Shown here: positions 9,236 through 17,369 of the stretch, piece after piece | Numbering within the stretch: the first letter of the stretch is position 1 | How the letters are laid out: each line of letters opens with the position of its first letter | Assembly: GCA_041583135.1 (NCBI GenBank) | Contig: JBFHGJ010000015.1 | Location: 10,990-74,989 of the forward strand | Direction of reading: 5' to 3' | Length of the DNA stretch: 64,000 nucleotides | Origin: JABSOG01 sp041583135 | GTDB taxonomy: Bacteria; Pseudomonadota; Gammaproteobacteria; Enterobacterales; Alteromonadaceae | Made by a program: the position numbers and the translations under genes | The notes under the pieces: model-generated | Seen by the model: only the letters and a program-made list of their open reading frames with translations | Databases searched by the model: none | Told to the model about the DNA's origin: nothing

Positions 9236-9361
9236 TGAATAAGAAGCTCTCTAGATTGGTTGGAATTAGCAGGTAAATTAACAATAATACTAGGCAAAGC
9301 CAAATAAAATTGCTCAAAGCCACATTAGGGCGTATCATTGGCAGCAAAGCTTGAGTAAAAT

Positions 9362-9380
9362 ACTCGGGTATTCCCCGAGT
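9362..9380. promoter_or_regulatory. Palindrome upstream of nfuA, possible IscR-type site
   Basis: ACTCGGG (9362-9368) and CCCGAGT (9374-9380) form a perfect 7-bp inverted repeat with a 5-nt centre, 23 bp before the nfuA ATG. The left flank (AAATACTCG) resembles the left half of an IscR type 1 site, while the right half matches poorly. Because nfuA is under IscR control in E. coli, an Fe-S-responsive operator is plausible. A leader hairpin is the alternative. Confidence 0.35.
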
Positions 9381-9403
9381 GGTAACCGAATATAGAAGAA
9401 ACT

Positions 9404-9982
9404 ATGATTGTTATATCTGAAACCGCACAAGAGCACTTCAACAAATTGTTGTCTACCCAGCCGGAAAACACCAATATACGTGTATTCGTGGTTAACCCCG
9501 GTACTCCACAGGCTGAATGTGGCGTATCTTATTGCCCATCGGACTCGGTAGAAGACAGTGACATTCGTTTAAACTTCAATGGTTTTGATGCCGTTATCGA
9601 TAGTGAGAGCGCACCATATCTTGAAGAAGCTGAAATTGATTTTGTCACCGACAAAATGGGTTCACAGCTCACCTTAAAAGCACCTAACGCCAAAATGCGC
9701 AAAGTTGGCGAAGATGCGCCACTTATCGAGCGTTTGAACTACGTCATTAATGCCGAGATCAACCCACAACTGGCCAATCATGGCGGTAACTGCCTAGTGA
9801 CAGGTATTACCGACGACGGTATTGCCATCGTTCAGTTTGGCGGTGGTTGTAATGGCTGTTCAATGATTGACGTTACCTTAAAAGAAGGCATCGAAAAAGA
9901 ACTGCTTGCCCGTTTTGAAGGTGAAATCGTTGGGGTTAAAGACGCCACCGAACATATGGCCGGCGAACACTCTTACTACTAA
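9404..9982 (+). CDS. nfuA: NfuA, Fe-S cluster carrier/biogenesis protein
   Basis: The protein is 192 residues, the normal length (191 in E. coli). The N-terminal degenerate A-type domain covers residues 1-100. It retains SYCPSD but lacks the full cysteine set of true A-type carriers. The C-terminal Nfu domain has the cluster-binding pair in GGGCNGCSM, Cys149 and Cys152. NfuA accepts 4Fe-4S clusters and hands them to client apoproteins, especially under iron limitation or oxidative stress. The ATG is preceded by AGAAGAAAC, and a palindrome lies 23 bp upstream. The small membrane-protein gene follows 26 nt later and may share its transcript. Confidence 0.95.
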   Translation: MIVISETAQEHFNKLLSTQPENTNIRVFVVNPGTPQAECGVSYCPSDSVEDSDIRLNFNGFDAVIDSESAPYLEEAEIDFVTDKMGSQLTLKAPNAKMRKVGEDAPLIERLNYVINAEINPQLANHGGNCLVTGITDDGIAIVQFGGGCNGCSMIDVTLKEGIEKELLARFEGEIVGVKDATEHMAGEHSYY

Positions 9983-10008
9983 TTCGCCCAACTGCTTGGC
10001 CCAATACC

Positions 10009-10260
10009 ATGACGGTGCGTAACCTCATCTATAAGCTCGGCAGTAACCCCAAGCGCAGCGTCAAATACTTTATCGCAGGATTGCTGTTGTGCTGTGTCGC
10101 CGGGGGCTTTATCGCCCTTGGCTACTATCACCATCACCTCTACCAAGTCATCGGCCTAGCCATCGCTCTACCCGCTATACTCATCATGGCCTACGGCTAC
10201 CTCGGCATCTTCGCCAACCGCTTTGCCCAAGTGATCCAGCCAAAGAAAAGACGGTTTTAA
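10009..10260 (+). CDS. Small inner-membrane protein, two predicted TM helices
   Basis: The protein is 83 residues and I do not recognise the family. A basic N-terminus (VRNLIYKLGSNPKRSVK) is followed by two hydrophobic helices, about residues 20-41 and 47-68, joined by a short YYHHHLYQ loop. The tail is basic (QPKKRRF), so both ends are predicted to face the cytoplasm. It starts 26 nt after nfuA, probably in the same transcript, and is followed by a strong terminator. The start codon has no clear Shine-Dalgarno sequence, which fits readthrough translation after nfuA. Confidence 0.65.
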   Translation: MTVRNLIYKLGSNPKRSVKYFIAGLLLCCVAGGFIALGYYHHHLYQVIGLAIALPAILIMAYGYLGIFANRFAQVIQPKKRRF

Positions 10261-10400
10261 TCAAACCAAGCATTGTTATCTTGTCTATAGGTTGGTTGTT
10301 GCGAATCAACGCCCAACAATTTGCGACGCCACATCAGCCCTAAACTTCGCAATATTTGTCTTTATCGATAACAACATACGCACACCAAACCCCATAAACC

Positions 10401-10436
10401 AAAAACCCCTGATTAGCGCAGCCAATCAGGGGTTTT
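10401..10436. terminator. Bidirectional Rho-independent terminator between nfuA operon and fklB
   Basis: AAAACCCCTGATT pairs perfectly with AATCAGGGGTTTT around a 9-nt loop. The A-run on one side and T-run on the other allow it to work on both strands. It sits between the convergent small membrane-protein gene and fklB. Confidence 0.88.
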
Positions 10437-10461
10437 CTATAATTTTGCGCGTAGCGAAAAA

Positions 10462-11076
10462 TTACAGGATATCCAACAACTCAACATCGAAAATCAATGT
10501 GGCGTATGGACCAATCGCGCCGCCAGCACCACGTTCACCATAGGCTAAGTCGTAAGGCACGTATAAACGCCATTTTGAACCGACGCTCATCATTTGCAAC
10601 GCTTCGGTCCAGCCTTTGATCACGCCGCCCACTGGGAATTCAGCCGGTTGACCACGCTCGTAAGAGCTGTCAAATACGTTGCCGTTGATTAAAGTACCGT
10701 GGTAGTGAGTACGTACAGTTGAAGACGCATCAGGTTTGGCACCTTCGCCGCTTTGCAATACTTCATATTGCAAGCCAGATTCGGTCACAGTCACTTCGTC
10801 ACGCTTGGCGTTTTCAGCCAAGAATTGCTCGCCTTCGGCTGCCAATACTTTGGCTTGTTCAGCTTGCTTAGCTTGCATCAATTGGTTGATGTGAGTGAAC
10901 GCTTCGTTCAATTCAGCGTTGCTGACTTTGCTTTGCTCGCCGTTTAAGGCATCTAATAGACCTGCGGCAACGGCATTGAAATCAAGGCCATCGAAAGGGT
11001 TGGCGGCCAATTGCTCGCCCATTTGCAAACCCACACCATAGCTGGCGCGCTGCTCTAAGGTAGTATATTCAGACAT
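10462..11076 (-). CDS. fklB: FKBP-type peptidyl-prolyl cis-trans isomerase FklB (FKBP22-like)
   Basis: The protein is 204 residues (206 in E. coli FklB). The N-terminal dimerisation region covers about residues 1-90: a YGVGLQMGEQL helix, an FDGLDFNAVAAGL segment, then a long helix rich in Gln, Ala and Lys. The FKBP domain (about 105-204) has TVRTHYHGTLINGNVFDSS, FPVGGVIKGWTEAL and the closing PYATLIFDVELLDI strand. It catalyses proline isomerisation in protein folding. There is no signal peptide, so it acts in the cytoplasm, unlike the otherwise similar FkpA/Mip proteins. The ATG is followed upstream (minus strand) by an AAGAGA-type ribosome binding site. It is divergent from tetR with 236 bp between them. 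Confidence 0.92.
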   Translation of the reverse strand: MSEYTTLEQRASYGVGLQMGEQLAANPFDGLDFNAVAAGLLDALNGEQSKVSNAELNEAFTHINQLMQAKQAEQAKVLAAEGEQFLAENAKRDEVTVTESGLQYEVLQSGEGAKPDASSTVRTHYHGTLINGNVFDSSYERGQPAEFPVGGVIKGWTEALQMMSVGSKWRLYVPYDLAYGERGAGGAIGPYATLIFDVELLDIL

Positions 11077-11237
11077 AATATCTCTTTAACTTAGGTTTTA
11101 AGGAGGGTTAAGGGGCGTAAGTGTAGCATAAAATAGCCCCTCATCGCTGCAATAAATCCAATCAGTCATGGCCTCAGGTAAATCCGCAGCAAAATTCCCC
11201 AAACTTTTACTTGCATCGCATAATTAATCGGCTAAAA

Positions 11238-11267
11238 TGACGAAACGTCAAATTTGACGTTTCGTCA
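11238..11267. promoter_or_regulatory. Perfect 30-bp palindrome, probable TetR-family operator
   Basis: The left half TGACGAAACGTCAAA (11238-11252) is the exact reverse complement of the right half (11253-11267). It contains two smaller sites of the form TGAC-N5-GTCA, at 11238-11250 and 11255-11267, 17 bp centre to centre. It lies 45 bp before the tetR start, in the region divergent from fklB. The same TGAC-N5-GTCA form recurs before the exporter gene. Autoregulation by the adjacent TetR protein is the natural reading. Confidence 0.75.
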
Positions 11268-11312
11268 AAAACAAACTTTAATTGCCACATGGCTCAGTGC
11301 TAGAGTTGACAA

Positions 11313-12095
11313 ATGAACCTATTTTGTAGAAAAGGCAGCGACAAAAGCAGCAATTGTATTGTCAAAAAGCTTTCCGATAAGCGTAAGCAAGCGCTGGCCG
11401 AGCGCGAAGCCGAGCTATTGGATATCGCCGAACAACTGGTTGAGGCCGAAGGCTTTGCCAACTTTACCATGGACAAGCTCACCGCCAATTGTCGCTACTC
11501 AAAAGGCACCGTCTATAATCACTTCAATTCCAAAGAAGATTTGATCAGTGCCTTGTGTATCAAAAGCCTGCAAATTGAAACCGCTTTATTTAAACACGCG
11601 CTAACCTTTGCGGGTAACTCCCGCGAGCGCTGCCTAGCTGCGCTTTATGCCTATCAGCTTCATGCAGTCAACAACCCGACCCAGTTTATGTGCGTATTGA
11701 CGGCCAAAACCCCGGCAGTGTTAGAAAAAGCCAGCCCGGAGCGTATCGCCGAACAAAACCGGTTGGCCCGAGTGGTCACAGATATGTGTGACGACCTGTT
11801 TCGGGCCGGTATTGCCGATGGCTCACTAAAAGCCAAGCCTGATCTTGCTGTCGAGCAACTCACCTTTGCAGTATGGGCAATGTCCTTTGGCACCAACGCT
11901 CTATTGATCTCGGCCAATGCACTTGAAAGCCTCAAGAGGCTCAATAACGATTTAGCGACGCTCACACACGCCAATTTGCTGTTCGACGGCATCGATTGGC
12001 AGCCGCTGTCGCATCAATGGGACTATCAAAAAAGCTGGCAACGCATTGCGACAGAGCTATTTGACCATTACCCACTAGATAAGACCGAACAATAA
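11313..12095 (+). CDS. TetR/AcrR-family transcriptional regulator
   Basis: The protein is 260 residues. The N-terminal DNA-binding domain is about residues 25-75: ELLDIAEQLVEAEGFANFT, then MDKLTANCRYSKGTVYNHF, the recognition helix typical of TetR proteins. The C-terminal ligand-binding domain is helical and not assignable. It probably represses itself and the downstream exporter operon, because TGAC-N5-GTCA sites lie before both genes. The ATG at 11313 gives about 20 extra residues before the homology. The extension is basic and could be real, but a downstream start cannot be excluded. The exporter gene starts 80 nt later on the same strand. Confidence 0.88.
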   Translation: MNLFCRKGSDKSSNCIVKKLSDKRKQALAEREAELLDIAEQLVEAEGFANFTMDKLTANCRYSKGTVYNHFNSKEDLISALCIKSLQIETALFKHALTFAGNSRERCLAALYAYQLHAVNNPTQFMCVLTAKTPAVLEKASPERIAEQNRLARVVTDMCDDLFRAGIADGSLKAKPDLAVEQLTFAVWAMSFGTNALLISANALESLKRLNNDLATLTHANLLFDGIDWQPLSHQWDYQKSWQRIATELFDHYPLDKTEQ

Positions 12096-12104
12096 CAGCA
12101 TCAA

Positions 12105-12119
12105 TAGCCGAAAAGGCTA
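12105..12119 (+). other. Small hairpin in the tetR-exporter gap
   Basis: TAGCC (12105-12109) pairs with GGCTA (12115-12119) around GAAAA. It is too weak and lacks a T-run for a clear terminator. It may attenuate readthrough from tetR. Confidence 0.25.
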
Positions 12120-12146
12120 GAGAACAGGATCCGATTAGCAACCGTT

Positions 12147-12159
12147 TGACAAGACGTCA
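12147..12159. promoter_or_regulatory. Second TGAC-N5-GTCA site before the RND exporter gene
   Basis: TGAC AAGAC GTCA, extended to TTGAC-N5-GTCAA at 12146-12160, matches the two half-units of the large palindrome before tetR in both arm sequence and spacing. It ends 16 bp before the exporter start, where a bound repressor would block transcription or elongation. Confidence 0.55.
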
Positions 12160-12175
12160 ACATATGGAGAAAACA

Positions 12176-14497
12176 ATGAAACAAGCATGGCTCAGTATCA
12201 TCATTCACCGTCCGTGGATGACACTGCTGTTGGGGATGATCTTTATCGTGGCCACGGGCATGGGGGCGAGCAACCTCTATTTTCGTGGCGATTATAAGAT
12301 CTTCTTTGAAAAGACAGACCCTCAGCGTGTTGCTTTTGAACAGATGCAAAGCGTGTTCAACAAAACCACCAGCGCCAGCATCATCATCGCACCTCACTCG
12401 GGGAATATTTTCGAACCCGAATCGCTTAAGTTGGTGCATGAAATGACCGAAGCGGCATGGCAAACGCCCTACTCCAACCGGGTCGATTCGATCAGCAACT
12501 ACCAGCATACCTTCGCCGAAGGCGACGACCTATTGGTAGAGGCAATGATTTATGATGAGACCGAGTTAGATGACGAGAAAGTCGCGCAAATCAAATCGGT
12601 GGTGATGAATGAGCCAAACCTGGTCAACTCGCTTGTCTCTAATAAAGGCCATGTGGCGCTGATCAATATCACCGTGCAGCTACCGGCCAAAGACGAAACC
12701 AAAGAGATAGCAGAGGTCGCCAACTTTGTCCGTAACCTCACCAAAGAGTTTAAAGACAAAGGCGCCAAAGCCGACTTCCACCTCGCCGGTATCGTTCTCA
12801 TGAATAACAGCTTTGCCAGCGAGGCTCAAAAAGACGGACAAACCCTGCTACCTGCCATGTTCTTAGGCATTATGATCATGCTCGCAATATTGCTTCGTTC
12901 AGTGGCAGGCACACTGATCACTATGATCATCATCGCCACCTCGGTTGTGGCAACATTGGGCGTATTCGGCTGGCTTGGCTTTTTCTTAAGCACTGCAACC
13001 GTCAATGTGCCTATCATTGTGATGACTTTGGCCGTCGCCGACTGTGTTCATGTTATCGGCTCTATGCTCTATGGCATGCGTCAAGGACAATCGCGTAGCG
13101 AAGCAATACAGCACAGTATGCAACTCAACCTGATGCCGATCTTTATCACCTCAGTCACCACCGCCATCGGCTTTTTGACTATGAACTTCTCCAATGTGCC
13201 GGTACTGCACGACTTAGGCAATATGACGGCACTCGGCGTGATGATAGCCTTTGTGTTCTCTGTCACCATGCTACCGGCAATGTTGCGTTTAGTACCAATC
13301 AAGGTCTCACAACAGCGCCAAACATCAGGCACCATGGAAGCCTACGCAGAATGGGTTATCGGCAAGCATAAAATACTGCTGCCGCTAAGTATCGTCGTGT
13401 TCATTGGTCTAAGTGCCTTTATTACTCAAAACAAAGTCAATGACGAAGCCACCAAATACTTCTCCGACAAAACGGAGTTTCGTCAGGCGGCAGATTTTAT
13501 GGCCGACAATATTTCGGGGATGTCGATGGTATATTTCGGCATCTATACCGGTAAAGACAGCGGCATTAACGACCCTAAATTCTTAGCCTTGATAGAGCGC
13601 TTTAACCAATGGTTGTTGACTCAACCAGAGGTAGACCATGTATCCAGTTTGAGCAATACTTTTAAACGACTCAACAAAAGTATGCATGGTGACGACGAGA
13701 GTTGGTATAAGCTGCCGCTAGAGCAAGAACTCGCAGCGCAATACCTGCTGATGTACGAAATGTCTCTGCCTTACGGGCTTGATTTGAACAACCAAATCAA
13801 CCTCGATAAGTCGGCACTGAGAATGGCCGTCACCATGAAAGACTTAGGTTCGAACGAGTTTATCGCTTTTGAGCGCCATGCCCTTGACTGGTTCCGCAGC
13901 CAACCCGAAGCGCAAGCGCTAGAGATAAGCGCTGCCAGCCCATCGTTGATGTTCGCCCATATCGGTGAAACCAACATGGCCAGTATGCTCAAGAGTATGC
14001 CCACCGCGCTTATTATGATCTCCATCTTGTTGGTGTTTGCCTTACGTTCAGTGCGCTTAGGACTTATCTCTTTGGTGCCGAATGTCATTCCGGCGGCTAT
14101 GGGCTTTGGTATCTGGGGTCTATACTCAGGTGAAATCAACTTAGGGCTGTCGGTCGTTGCGAGTATGAGCCTAGGTATCATCGTCGATGACACCGTGCAT
14201 TTTTTAAGTAAGTATCAACACGCCCGTAATATCGGCAAAACGGCTGAAGATGCGGTGAGATATGCCTTTCATAGTGTTGGACGCGCCTTGGTGATCACCA
14301 CCATGGTACTGACCATCGGCTTTATTATTCTGGCCCTGTCAAACTTCCGACTCAACTCGGATATGGGCTTATTAACCGGTATTATCTTGGTTGTCGCGTT
14401 GGCCGTAGACTTCCTCTTCTTACCGGCATTTTTAATGGTATTTGATAACAAACCGAAAAGGAATGAACAGCATGAAACCGCTAATGCAACATCGTAA
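12176..14497 (+). CDS. RND superfamily exporter (MMPL type)
   Basis: The protein is 773 residues and has the two-fold repeated RND layout. TM1 (about residues 12-32) is followed by a periplasmic porter domain to about 220 and a TM2-6 cluster (about 222-370). TM7 (about 396-415) starts the second half, with its own periplasmic domain, and the last TM cluster is about 600-755. VADCVHVIGSM in TM4 and GIIVDDTVHFLSKY in the second half carry the Asp/His residues of proton-coupled RND pumps. At about 770 residues it is closer to the MMPL/hopanoid-type exporters than to 1000-residue AcrB pumps, so a lipid-like substrate is plausible. ATG 12176 was chosen over 12164 because GGAG lies 6 nt upstream. 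It overlaps the next gene by 26 nt. Confidence 0.88.
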   Translation: MKQAWLSIIIHRPWMTLLLGMIFIVATGMGASNLYFRGDYKIFFEKTDPQRVAFEQMQSVFNKTTSASIIIAPHSGNIFEPESLKLVHEMTEAAWQTPYSNRVDSISNYQHTFAEGDDLLVEAMIYDETELDDEKVAQIKSVVMNEPNLVNSLVSNKGHVALINITVQLPAKDETKEIAEVANFVRNLTKEFKDKGAKADFHLAGIVLMNNSFASEAQKDGQTLLPAMFLGIMIMLAILLRSVAGTLITMIIIATSVVATLGVFGWLGFFLSTATVNVPIIVMTLAVADCVHVIGSMLYGMRQGQSRSEAIQHSMQLNLMPIFITSVTTAIGFLTMNFSNVPVLHDLGNMTALGVMIAFVFSVTMLPAMLRLVPIKVSQQRQTSGTMEAYAEWVIGKHKILLPLSIVVFIGLSAFITQNKVNDEATKYFSDKTEFRQAADFMADNISGMSMVYFGIYTGKDSGINDPKFLALIERFNQWLLTQPEVDHVSSLSNTFKRLNKSMHGDDESWYKLPLEQELAAQYLLMYEMSLPYGLDLNNQINLDKSALRMAVTMKDLGSNEFIAFERHALDWFRSQPEAQALEISAASPSLMFAHIGETNMASMLKSMPTALIMISILLVFALRSVRLGLISLVPNVIPAAMGFGIWGLYSGEINLGLSVVASMSLGIIVDDTVHFLSKYQHARNIGKTAEDAVRYAFHSVGRALVITTMVLTIGFIILALSNFRLNSDMGLLTGIILVVALAVDFLFLPAFLMVFDNKPKRNEQHETANATS

Positions 14498-15287
14498 GTT
14501 TTTCACCCTGATAGCACTGGTGAGTGCCTTGGTTGGCGCAACAACCCCAACGGCGGCATTGGCACAAAGCGCCGAAGAAAAAGGGCTTGCCATTGCCAAA
14601 GAGCGCAAAGCCAGAGACAAAGGCTGGGGTGATTCTCAAGCGGAAACCGAAATGCGCCTGCGCAACAAACACGGCGACGAGAGCGTACGTAAAATGCGTT
14701 TGAAATCCCTTGAAGTTCAAGGCGATGGCGACAAAGGTTTAACCGTGTTTGACGAACCTAGAGATGTCAAAGGCACCGCCTTTTTGAACTTCTCTCACGC
14801 CGTTAAACCGGACGAGCAGTGGCTCTACTTGCCCGCTCTTAAGCGGGTGAAGCGTATTGCGTCGCGCAACAAATCAGGGCCATTTATGGGCAGCGAGTTC
14901 TCTTATGAAGATTTGAGCTCGTTTGAAATCGAAAAATACAGCTTTAAATACTTAAAAGATGAAACCATCGATGGTGAAGCACATTTTGTGGTTGAACAAA
15001 TTCCCAAAGATAAATTTTCCGGCTATACCAAAATTCACGTCTGGTTGGATCAAAAGCATTACCGCGCCAAGAAAATCGATTTTTACGATCGCAAAGGCGC
15101 CTTGCTCAAAACCTTAACCTTTAAAGACTACAAATTGTACTTAGACAAATACTGGCGTGCTCACTTCATGGCAATGGTTAATCACCAGACCGGCAAACAA
15201 ACCGACTTTATCACCAATTCAATCGCGTTTGGCACCGGGCTGAGCGACAGCGACTTTACCAAAGCCAGTTTGAAACGCAGCCGATAA
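14472..15287 (+). CDS. LolA-like outer membrane lipoprotein-sorting protein
   Basis: The protein is about 271 residues with a Sec signal peptide (FFTLIALVSALVGATTPTAALA, cleavage near AQS). The mature part is the LolA-like fold often encoded beside MMPL-type exporters. Typical segments are AFLNFSHAVKPDEQWLYLP, ALKRVKRI, GPFMGSEFSYEDL and the closing TDFITNSIAFG strand. It is predicted to be periplasmic and may carry a hydrophobic molecule from the exporter towards the outer membrane. Start 14472 overlaps the exporter gene by 26 nt, with AAGGA 9 nt upstream. ATG 14463 is too close to that ribosome binding site. No lipobox is present. Confidence 0.8.
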   Translation: MKPLMQHRKFFTLIALVSALVGATTPTAALAQSAEEKGLAIAKERKARDKGWGDSQAETEMRLRNKHGDESVRKMRLKSLEVQGDGDKGLTVFDEPRDVKGTAFLNFSHAVKPDEQWLYLPALKRVKRIASRNKSGPFMGSEFSYEDLSSFEIEKYSFKYLKDETIDGEAHFVVEQIPKDKFSGYTKIHVWLDQKHYRAKKIDFYDRKGALLKTLTFKDYKLYLDKYWRAHFMAMVNHQTGKQTDFITNSIAFGTGLSDSDFTKASLKRSR

Positions 15288-15301
15288 AAAAGGACAAGCC
15301 A

Positions 15302-16483
15302 TTGAAAAGAGCATTACTGGCGGCGGCACTTTTGCCCACTATGGCCGCTGCACAAACAGAGTTTAACGGCAAAATCTTTATGGAGAGCCGCTTTTTTAGC
15401 GAAAGCGGCCTTTACAGCAGTCAGCCGGACAATCAATTGTCGATAATGGCCGAAGGCGAGCTTTATACCTCATGGAACGATGGCAATGACTCATTGGTGT
15501 TCAAACCGTTTGTCCGCTTTGACAGTCAAGACAGCGAAAGAACCCACAGCGATATCAGAGAGCTGATGTGGCTCCATGTCGGCGATGGCTGGGAGCTACG
15601 CGGCGGTATCGGCAAGGTCTATTGGGGCGTCACCGAGTCTTTGCACTTGGTTGATGTGATCAATCAAACCGATTTGGTCGAGTCGGTCGATGGTGAGAAA
15701 AAACTTGGTCAACCAATGGTTCACCTGACCCTACTAAAAGACTGGGGCACCATCGACGCTTTTGTTCTGCCTTACTTTAGAGAGTCACGTTTCAACTCAT
15801 TGGATGGTCGTTTCTCATACGGCCTGCCGGTACGAGATGATTTGGCGCAATTTGAATCCGGCGCCGAAGAAAAGCACATCGACTTTGCCCTGCGCTGGAG
15901 CAAGTCCATCGATGTCTGGGATATTGGTCTGTCCTATTTTAACGGCACCAACCGCGACGCCGACTTTAACCTTGGCGCCGACAACAACGGCCTGTATTTT
16001 ACGCCATACTACTGGCAGATGGAGCAAATCGGTGCCGACATTCAGGCAACGGTCGATTCATGGTTGTGGAAAGTCGAAGCGATACACCGTAGCACCGGGC
16101 TAGAGTCGTACACCGCCGCCGATATTGGCTTTGAATACACCTATAGCGGTGTATTTGATCAAGTGTGGGACTTAGGTGTGCTAATGGAATATCAATACGA
16201 CAGCCGTGATGAAGCACCAATCGTGCCTGCGCAAAACGACCTTTTCGTCGGCGCAAGATTGGCGCTCAACGACGAAGATGGCACCGCGATATTGTTCGGT
16301 ATCGTCCAGGATTTAGAGCGCAGCAGCTCTCGTAGTGGTCTACTGGAAGCATCGAGCCGTATTAACGGCAATTGGAAATGGCGAATCGATGCTTGGCTGT
16401 TCCAATCAGAACACCCCGATGAATTTGCCTACGCCGTGCGCCGTGACGACTTTGTCCAACTGGCATTGGAATATTATTTTTAG
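15302..16483 (+). CDS. Predicted outer-membrane beta-barrel protein
   Basis: The protein is 393 residues. It starts at TTG with AAGGA 8 nt upstream, 14 nt after the LolA-like gene. A short signal peptide (KRALLAAALLPTMAAA) precedes a chain of alternating polar and aromatic strands (MESRFFSESGLY, LVFKPFVRFDSQ, WELRGGIGKVYWG). It ends with an aromatic C-terminal strand, VQLALEYYF, typical of outer-membrane barrels recognised by BamA. No cysteine or lipobox follows the signal. It is the probable outer-membrane member of the exporter operon. The exact barrel family was not recognised. Confidence 0.78.
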   Translation: MKRALLAAALLPTMAAAQTEFNGKIFMESRFFSESGLYSSQPDNQLSIMAEGELYTSWNDGNDSLVFKPFVRFDSQDSERTHSDIRELMWLHVGDGWELRGGIGKVYWGVTESLHLVDVINQTDLVESVDGEKKLGQPMVHLTLLKDWGTIDAFVLPYFRESRFNSLDGRFSYGLPVRDDLAQFESGAEEKHIDFALRWSKSIDVWDIGLSYFNGTNRDADFNLGADNNGLYFTPYYWQMEQIGADIQATVDSWLWKVEAIHRSTGLESYTAADIGFEYTYSGVFDQVWDLGVLMEYQYDSRDEAPIVPAQNDLFVGARLALNDEDGTAILFGIVQDLERSSSRSGLLEASSRINGNWKWRIDAWLFQSEHPDEFAYAVRRDDFVQLALEYYF

Positions 16484-16491
16484 GACGCAGC

Positions 16492-17364
16492 ATGAAAAAA
16501 GTCATCATTCCCATATCCAATCATGACTTCGACCCAAGCGAAGTCGCGATACCTTGGCAGATCTTAAACGACAACGGCGTAGCCGTTTACTTTGCCACCC
16601 CCGACGGTAACCTAGGTCAGGCAGATCCGCTCATGCTCAGTGGTGAGGGACTCGACCCTTGGGGCTTTATTCCGGTGCTGAAAAAAATCAAACTCATCGG
16701 CCTGACCCTACGGGCCGATGCCAACGCCCGTAAAGCGTATAGTCAGCTCGAACAAGATGCCAACTTTAAACAACCGCTAAGCTACCAAGACCTTAAAGTT
16801 GACGATTTTGATGGACTGATATTACCCGGCGGTCACGCCAAAGGCATCAAGCCCTATCTAGAAGATAAAACGCTGGCAACATTCGTTGCCGATTTTTTTG
16901 ACCATCAAGATGCTCAAGGCAGCCACAAGCCCATTGCAGCCGTTTGCCATGGCGTATTGGTGGCAGCAAGAGCCATTTCCAGCAAAAATGGCAAATCTTG
17001 CCTTTATGGCAAGAAAACCACAGGGTTGACTTGGCAGTTGGAAAAAACCGCATGGCAAGTCACTAAATTTGGCGCTAGGTTTTGGGATAGCAGCTACTAC
17101 CGAACGTATCCGGAAAACCCCGGTGAGCCTGCAGGTTATCGCAGCACTCAAGCAGAGATCACCCGAGTGTTGGCAAACGAAGCGGACTTTGTCGATGTGC
17201 CAAAAGGCGCTCCCGACTACTTTTATAAAGCGTCCGGTTTTTTTCGCGATACATTAAGCGATGAGCGGCCTGCTCATGTGGTGCAATGTGGCAACTACCT
17301 GTCGGGTCGCTGGCCGGGTGATGTTCATACATTGGCGAAACGCTTTTTGGCGCTGCTGCAATAG
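16492..17364 (+). CDS. DJ-1/PfpI (type 1 glutamine amidotransferase-like) protein
   Basis: The protein is 290 residues. The class I amidotransferase-like core has DFDGLILPGGHAKGIKPYL (about residues 103-121) and the nucleophile elbow AAVCHGVL with the Cys-His pair near residue 145. Length and layout resemble Hsp31-like DJ-1 proteins, which act as glyoxalases, deglycases or chaperones. Which of these applies here is not visible. It has no signal peptide and is cytoplasmic. It starts 8 nt after the outer-membrane barrel gene and is probably the last gene of the TetR-controlled operon. It converges on the cyclic-nucleotide-binding gene, with only 5 nt between stops. Confidence 0.85.
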   Translation: MKKVIIPISNHDFDPSEVAIPWQILNDNGVAVYFATPDGNLGQADPLMLSGEGLDPWGFIPVLKKIKLIGLTLRADANARKAYSQLEQDANFKQPLSYQDLKVDDFDGLILPGGHAKGIKPYLEDKTLATFVADFFDHQDAQGSHKPIAAVCHGVLVAARAISSKNGKSCLYGKKTTGLTWQLEKTAWQVTKFGARFWDSSYYRTYPENPGEPAGYRSTQAEITRVLANEADFVDVPKGAPDYFYKASGFFRDTLSDERPAHVVQCGNYLSGRWPGDVHTLAKRFLALLQ

Positions 17365-17369
17365 ACGGC

